From positions 62,001-126,000 of the forward strand of contig RQOL01000810.1 in NCBI GenBank assembly GCA_013076295.1: a DNA stretch of 64,000 bases, written 5' to 3'. The notes beneath the pieces are model-generated. The model worked only from the letters and a program-made list of their open reading frames with translations, was not told the origin of the DNA and ran no database searches. Position 1 is the stretch's first letter. Each line of letters begins with the position of its first letter. The position numbers were made by a program, and so were the translations under genes. Below are positions 58,566-64,000 of this stretch, in pieces. Origin of the DNA: Sanderia malayensis (lineage: Eukaryota > Cnidaria > Scyphozoa > Semaeostomeae > Pelagiidae).

Positions 58566-59190
58566 TCTATATATATAAAACAGAACTGTTTGTATGTATG
58601 TATGTATGTATGTATGTATGTATGTATGTATGTATGTATGTATGTATGTATGTTTGCGGCTATGTCCGCTTATAACTCAAGAACCACTCCACAGATCGCA
58701 AAGTGAAAGGTATCTATGTAACCGGAATTTATCTGGGAGTGTCCTCAGCGAAAAATGTTTTACGAAACGTTTAGAATTTAAAGAGTAAAGCCAGAAAAGT
58801 AACCGGTAGTTGAAATAAAATGTGACGGAATTTTCGATTTCTCAGATCTATTGTGACGTCAAATAAATCACCAGTCTGTATCTGTCTGGTTGTGGGATAC
58901 ATGCTTCTTGATTCAATTCGAAGTACACAGTTCAAAAAAGTTAATTAAAATCTTATATTCATTCAAAGTACACAGTTCATTAATATAGCGCGAAGAGGCG
59001 CGAAGCGCTGAGGAAATGGACCATACTAAATCGCAAAGTGCAGAGCGCTGAGGAAGTGGATACCGAAACGGAATAAAAATGTACGATCGGCTAGCATGTA
59101 CGTGAGCTAATTTTTTCCTGACAAAGTATCTACTTAAATAAAGGCCATTCGCCGAAATCTCAACCCGGTATCGACGGGTACCAGGGCTAG
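58566..59190 (+). mobile_element. Non-autonomous Helitron/Helentron-like element
   Basis: It starts TCTATATATATAAAACAG after an A and ends CAGGGCTAG before a T, satisfying the A|TC...CTRR|T rule. A hairpin (ACCCG with CGGGT, 59163-59179) lies 11 bases before the 3' end. A (TATG)n microsatellite follows the 5' end, as in many Helentron-derived short elements. No Rep/helicase ORF is present. Confidence 0.65.
58590..58652. repeat. (TATG)n microsatellite
   Basis: About 15 perfect ATGT units inside the Helitron-like element; prone to length error. Confidence 0.98.
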
Positions 59191-59769
59191 TTAAACAATA
59201 TTTCTGGTCAATACAGCCTAAGTGTACATTTTCATTGTCCGAATACACGCTTTGTTTTTTATAAGAGGCTCCAGTTTCAACCTGACGTTTCTTATTTTTC
59301 TGTATCATTTCAGCCCAAGGTGTTTCTTATTCTGTTTCTTATTTTTGCACACAAATGGCAGCATAGATTACATAAAAAATTGATTTATGTGACGTTGAAC
59401 CAATTTCTATGCATTAAGTTTGTTTAATGGCTGTTTAGCGCTATCTATTCTTCTGTTCTTGCAGTGGTTTGTTACTTTCGATTGTTGCTGATATTTTATT
59501 TGTACCCCAAAAATAAACGTGTACCCCAATATGCGCAGTTCCCTAATATGACGTCAGATGAAAAACTAGATGAAAAAATATCGAAGCGAAAATTGAAACT
59601 TTGCGACAAGTTCAAGAAAACAAAAAAAAGAAAACGGCAAAACAGGGAGTGTACAGACAATGTATTGTCCGTACGCTCCCAGCTGCAAAGGACATTGCTA
59701 ATTCACATCACAATGAAAAGCAATCAGGTATGATTAACTGTGGACTCACCCAAAAAAAATAATTATAAT

Positions 59770-60645
59770 AACCTTTCACGCTCCAAGTCTTTTAACACAA
59801 GCTAGGCCTAATGAGGCATCAAGAATAACTCAAGCATCTAAAACAAAAAGAATAAACATAACACAAAAAAAATTGCAAACGGACAAACATAACTTCCAAT
59901 TACTGAGGTAAATGAAAAAAAAAGAAAAAGAAGATATTATTCGAATCAACAGGATAATATCAGGAAGAAGAAAGTACCAACAATGATCACGCTCCAAGTC
60001 TATTGACACGAGCTAGGCCTCATGAGGCATCAAGAATAACTCAAGCATCTAAAACAAAAAGAATAAACATAACACTAAAAAAATTGCAAACGGACAAACA
60101 TAACTTCCAATTACTGAGGTAAATGAAAAAAAAGAAAAAGAAGATATTATTCGAATCAACAGGATAATATCATCAACAGGAAGAAGAAAGTACCAACAGT
60201 GATTAAGAAGGAACAACATTGAACAAAGAAGAGGTGTATTCAACGAGGATCAAGAAGTATCTCCTTCAACAATCCCCATCAATTGCAGTAACATCTTGCA
60301 AACAAGGAGATGCCAAGAGAAAAATGTTCAATCTCACCATCAGAAAGAAAGATACGAAAATATTCAAAAAAGGAATATATGATTGAAAGAGGAGAAAGAT
60401 ACATTGGGTAAGTTTCAAAGAAATGTCTCTTTAAATTATCCCCATCAAATGAACTAACAATTTGTAACAAGAAAGCTTAATTGAAAATGCTAATATCATC
60501 AAGAGGAAGAAGAAACTACCAACAATGATTAAGAAGGAACAACATGGAACAAGGGGGATGTGGATTTAACAAGGATCAAGTAGTATCTCCTTCAACAATC
60601 CCCATCAATTGCAGTAACATCTTGCAAACAAGGAGATACCAATTG
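59770..60645. repeat. Tandem duplication, units of about 215 and 330 bases
   Basis: CACGCTCCAAGTC through GGAAGAAGAAAGTACCAACA at 59778-59980 is repeated at 59989-60198. The following AAGTATCTCCTTCAACAATC block at 60255-60310 recurs at 60571-60640. The sequence is purine-rich and lacks coding signal. Confidence 0.85.
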
Positions 60646-61139
60646 AAAATATGTTGAGGGAGAATTGTTTACTTTCATTAACAGCAAAGAAAGGAAATGC
60701 AAATAGCATTGCAACAAGAATGAAAACACCAGAACATGTTTGGAATAACTCAACACACATATAATATCAAAAATAAAAAAATTTAATAGAAAATGTATTA
60801 CTAATCACCATTATACGATTTTGTTTCTTGATTGAGGCTGGCAAGTGTGGACATTGGTTGACATAGATATAGTTAGGCTAAGACATTTCATTTATTATGG
60901 TCGTGTTAAGCCTGCAAAAATATTTGAAAATAGTATGTACATGTTTTCGGATAATGTAAAATCGTTACTGTAATGAGACTAAGTAAATTAGGTACGGTTA
61001 TTTGTAATATATACTCACATACCTGGATATTGGCATGTCTTTTTAAATCCAGTTCTTGCCGCTGCATTGCTTATTTCAGATATGTTTATTCCTTTCCCAC
61101 ACGTGGGCAAATGTCCCTCCCACTCCCACTCTCGTTCAT

Positions 61140-61445
61140 CCAAGAGCAGGTTCGCGATTTTCGCGGTTTTGGTCAAAATTCGCGAAAGCATATTGCGCGA
61201 AATTTTCTAAAATATGAAATGCGCGAAAGTTTATTCTGGATAAAAATTTCAAAATTGGAATTCGCAAAATTTATGAAAAAGTTTCACTTTGAATAAAAAG
61301 TACTTGAAGGTTTCTGCTTAGAGTTTCTGTTGAGACTTGTAATTCGCGAAAGTTTATTCCTGCAAAATATCCGATTTTGCCTAAAACGCGAAAGTTAATT
61401 TTAAAAATTTCGCGTTTTTTTCGCCTCGCGAAAGTTTCTCCGATT
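61140..61445. repeat. Cluster of TTCGCGAAAGTTTA words
   Basis: At least six direct or inverted copies of the palindrome-centred TTCGCGAA motif with flanking AGTTTA within 300 bases, probably a MITE family. It is unlike its surroundings in CG content. Confidence 0.5.
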
Positions 61446-61584
61446 AAAGTAGTTGCAGAGAAGATCGTGTTACCACTGTTTCTTGAGACAAGGTACCTAA
61501 AAATTATGCGTTTTGAAGGATAAACATATATCATTGCAAGAATTAACATGACAGAAGATGAATAAAGCATAAATATATGATAAA

Positions 61585-61702
61585 CTAAAATGTTCGATAA
61601 TAGTCAATAACAGCTATGACATCATCTTCTTCGTCGTTGCTTGATGTTGAGCTCGTGTTGAAGCATACATCACCTCCGGATTGACCAAGTCTATCATTCT
61701 CT
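61585..61702 (-). CDS. Possible terminal exon of an unrecognised gene
   Basis: After a TTATAACAG acceptor the minus strand reads ENDRLGQSGGDVCFN, a serine stretch, then DEEDDVIAVIDYYRTF and TAG. The acidic tail is ordinary protein in texture, but no upstream exon was linked, so this is a guess. Confidence 0.2.
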
Positions 61703-62338
61703 CTGTTATAACAAATTATGTCCAGCATTTGTCCCAAAATGCAAATTCGTGCGAATGCAGAGTATGGCCATTTACTTACGTTTGTTCGCAAGTAAAAGAA
61801 TATTCGCTCAACCACAACGTTGCTAGTTGGGGCATCAACGTTGCTTTACAAATCCAACTTGACTAAAATTGATCAAAAATCAGCTTACAAGCAAGTGAAT
61901 TGGACTGTGAGCATCTCATCTTAACATAACCCCGTAGGGCCTATTTGGTAGCTGAGCGAGTGGCAAGCTCCGTATTAAATTAGCGCATGAGGGATGTGTG
62001 AGGCAATATTTAGTAAATAACGCCATGTTGAGATACACATCCATACTTCAGTTGACGAATTCATTAACTGAAATAGAAGAAATCCACATTCATTGAAATA
62101 TCTATCTGAGCCATCTGAACTTATTGCCGTGAATAAAAAGAGAAAAATGTTGTTAAAACGTGAAGAGCTGGTGATGAGATAAAGTCAAAAATTTCTTTGC
62201 AAAAAGTATCTTTAATCATGATTGACTTAATTGTTACAATATTTATCAAGGTATTGTATTTTATATCTTGTAAATATAAATCACTGAAGAAATCAAAGCA
62301 GGAATCAAAATGTCATGAATCTAAAACCAAAAGACTCT

Positions 62339-64000
62339 TCAAATTTCTTGACACAGTGTGCAATCCTTGTCGACGCATTTGGTAAACGGCGGACATGTTG
62401 GTTCTCTATTGGAGCGAGTACATCTGATAATTTGTGGAGTCCAACGCAAGTGACGGTTACGAATGACTTCTGTTGTTTTCAACTGAAATAAACAAAATAT
62501 ATTAGATGAAAAATAATTAACTGATTGATCAATGACTCTGTTTTACAGACCCAGAAGTAGCCTTGCTTAAAGAATAGTACATGTCAGATAAAAATCTTCT
62601 TTTGTTAAAGAACGCAGGGTGCCAATTTTCACAATACACCGTTGCCATTTAAATGTATTTGAATGTTTTGTGGGAAACTATTTGGCCCTCTTTGTGGTGG
62701 TATTTCCCAAATGCTATTCCACAGTGATAGCTAGTTCACGAGCCGTATCAGAAACGTTGTTCTGAAATTGGTGGATAACCCTTGCGAGATCAATGTTTCT
62801 CCATATTGAATAATAGAATTAATAAAATTAATAGAAATTCAACCAGAGCAGAAGCAACAAAGTAGACTAGTTCTCTCTACTTTATAATCTCTTTGTTTCA
62901 CTCTTATGAGGCCCTTTGATCTCTTCTGGTGCTTCATCGTAACAGGCTTTATGGGTCAAGCATGTAACTCTTTGTTTATACTTGATATCCTCCATTTTCT
63001 CTTGTCTATAATTTGACTTACAGGGATATATGTTGGGTATAATCTGTCTTGTGATCGCGAAAGCACAAAACTCCGAGTAACAGAGAACTAATCTAGTTTG
63101 TTGCTTCTGCTCTATTGATGCTTGTACTTCTGTACACAGCATTGTGATATCAGTATATAGACAACACGCATCCATATACAGTAAATCAAATTAATGTTAA
63201 GATTCAAGTTGTTTTGTTTACAAATATCATAAGTACCTCCAACTGCCACATGCAGCCTTTTGTAAATGCTTCCTGGTTGTCGTAATTATCGCACGTGAAA
63301 GTAATGCTCGATGTGCCCGACTGACTGCTTGTCCATGCGTGTGACAAAGACGTTGAAACTGTCGTGGTAGTAGCTGCGGTGCCAAACTTCAGATTTGCCT
63401 CTATTGTGGACGAAACCTCTATAGTTATGCTGGCTGTGATTTCAGTGGAATACTCAACAGTATTTGATATCTGTTGTGAGACCTGGCCGTTCTGGTTGCA
63501 GCCAACCAGTACCCACTTCGAGATTGGTGCCGTCCATTTGTCAGTAACAAATTTCAGCCGTTGGTCAGCCTGTCCGTCACAATTGTGCGTAGCTACTCCT
63601 CCTCTACCATCGTTACCATCAACATCCAGGCACTTTGATGACTTCTTATTCAAGAATGAACAGTATTCGCCATTGCAAAGAGACCTTGGACGATTCCACA
63701 TTTGATCTGCTTTGTCTTCACATGGATTAACTGCAATGTTGCCTGATCCATGGACCCCATCAACGTCCAGACATTGTCTGGATTTCTCATTGACCAATTC
63801 ACCATTCTCGTAATATCGAAACCACTGATCCATACTGTCCTGGCAGTTGTACATCTGGACATTTCCTTTGCCATCAGACCCATCTACGTCCAAACATTGA
63901 CTGGACCTTTCGTTCCTCAGCCTTCCACGTGCCACTTGTCTTCCTCGGGAACGGAAATAGAAATATTGGTCATCCAGATTGTCACAAGTGTACACTCCAA
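62339..64000 (-). CDS. Ricin-B lectin plus aerolysin-like pore-forming protein (5' end outside window)
   Basis: Secreted-type beta-pore-forming family protein with a sugar-binding lectin part. Exon 64000-63237 carries three ricin-B style repeats, each with a CLDVDG word and following N-C-D residues (SSQCLDVDGSDGKGNVQMYN, SRQCLDVDGVHGSGNI, SSKCLDVDGNDGRGGV). An aerolysin-type stretch with alternating Thr/Ser and hydrophobic residues follows (STEITASITIEVSSTIEANL, TTTTVSTSLSHAW). The last exon, 62482-62339, joins in phase 0 and adds a cysteine-containing tail (RWTPQIIRCTRSN, CPPFTKCVDKDCTLC) to TGA. The N-terminal part and any signal peptide are beyond the window. The role (defence, feeding or other) is not shown by the sequence. 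Confidence 0.85.

Noticed and set aside
58473..58788. ORFs with Met-Tyr-Val-Cys repeats
   Set aside because: Produced by the (TATG)n microsatellite.

Overview
The window is animal (metazoan) genomic DNA. Genes are split into many short exons with GT-AG introns, the non-coding DNA is AT-rich, and transposons and minisatellites are dense. The protein content fits a marine invertebrate, possibly an early-branching one such as a sponge or cnidarian: NACHT immune receptors with TIR-like C-termini, a ricin-B/aerolysin-like secreted protein, Ty3/gypsy, PIF/Harbinger and Helitron-like elements. I cannot name the species from sequence alone.

Layout. 1-9008: the 3' part of an NLR gene (NLR-A), with extra TIR-like exons downstream, followed and interleaved with a small repeated gene unit. 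9331-11182: two 32-base inverted arms about 1.85 kb apart. 11214-16732: a complete Ty3/gypsy retrotransposon on the minus strand, with near-identical LTRs, a gag gene ending in a canonical -1 frameshift heptamer, and a pol gene broken by four single-base frame changes. 17147-19489: a damaged CSDE1/UNR-like cold-shock gene. 19752-20880: an 80-bp satellite. 21216-27474: an RBPMS-family RNA-binding gene with two RRMs, of which the first is only half present; its introns are full of minisatellites. 28568-32210: an apparently intact PIF/Harbinger transposon inserted in an older repeat. 32575-33527: a non-autonomous TIR element with a 7-bp target duplication.

35366-45087 holds a complete second NLR (NLR-B, 14 coding exons, 1076 aa): a short N-terminal region containing a RHIM-like amyloid-type segment, then NACHT, an LRR-like region, and two TIR-like modules. 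From the middle of its NACHT exon onward, NLR-B and about 6.5 kb of flanking DNA are a recent copy of the NLR-A block; upstream of that point the two are clearly divergent. 46571-49120 carries further copies of the small gene, one inverted and apparently intact. 50000-56000 has unrecognised ORFs, repeats and the first three exons of a minus-strand gene tentatively resembling LRRC71. 56900-61450 is repeat-rich and includes a small Helitron-like element. 62339-64000 is the 3' part of a minus-strand ricin-B lectin/aerolysin-like gene.

How it fits together: the most coherent biological content is an innate-immunity cluster of tandem NLR genes evolving by segmental duplication or gene conversion, flanked by two RNA-binding-protein genes and reshaped by several transposon classes. 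Several single-base frame breaks lie in homopolymer runs, so part of the apparent gene damage may be sequence-consensus error. All gene structures are read by eye from splice signals, phase agreement and comparison between the two copies.
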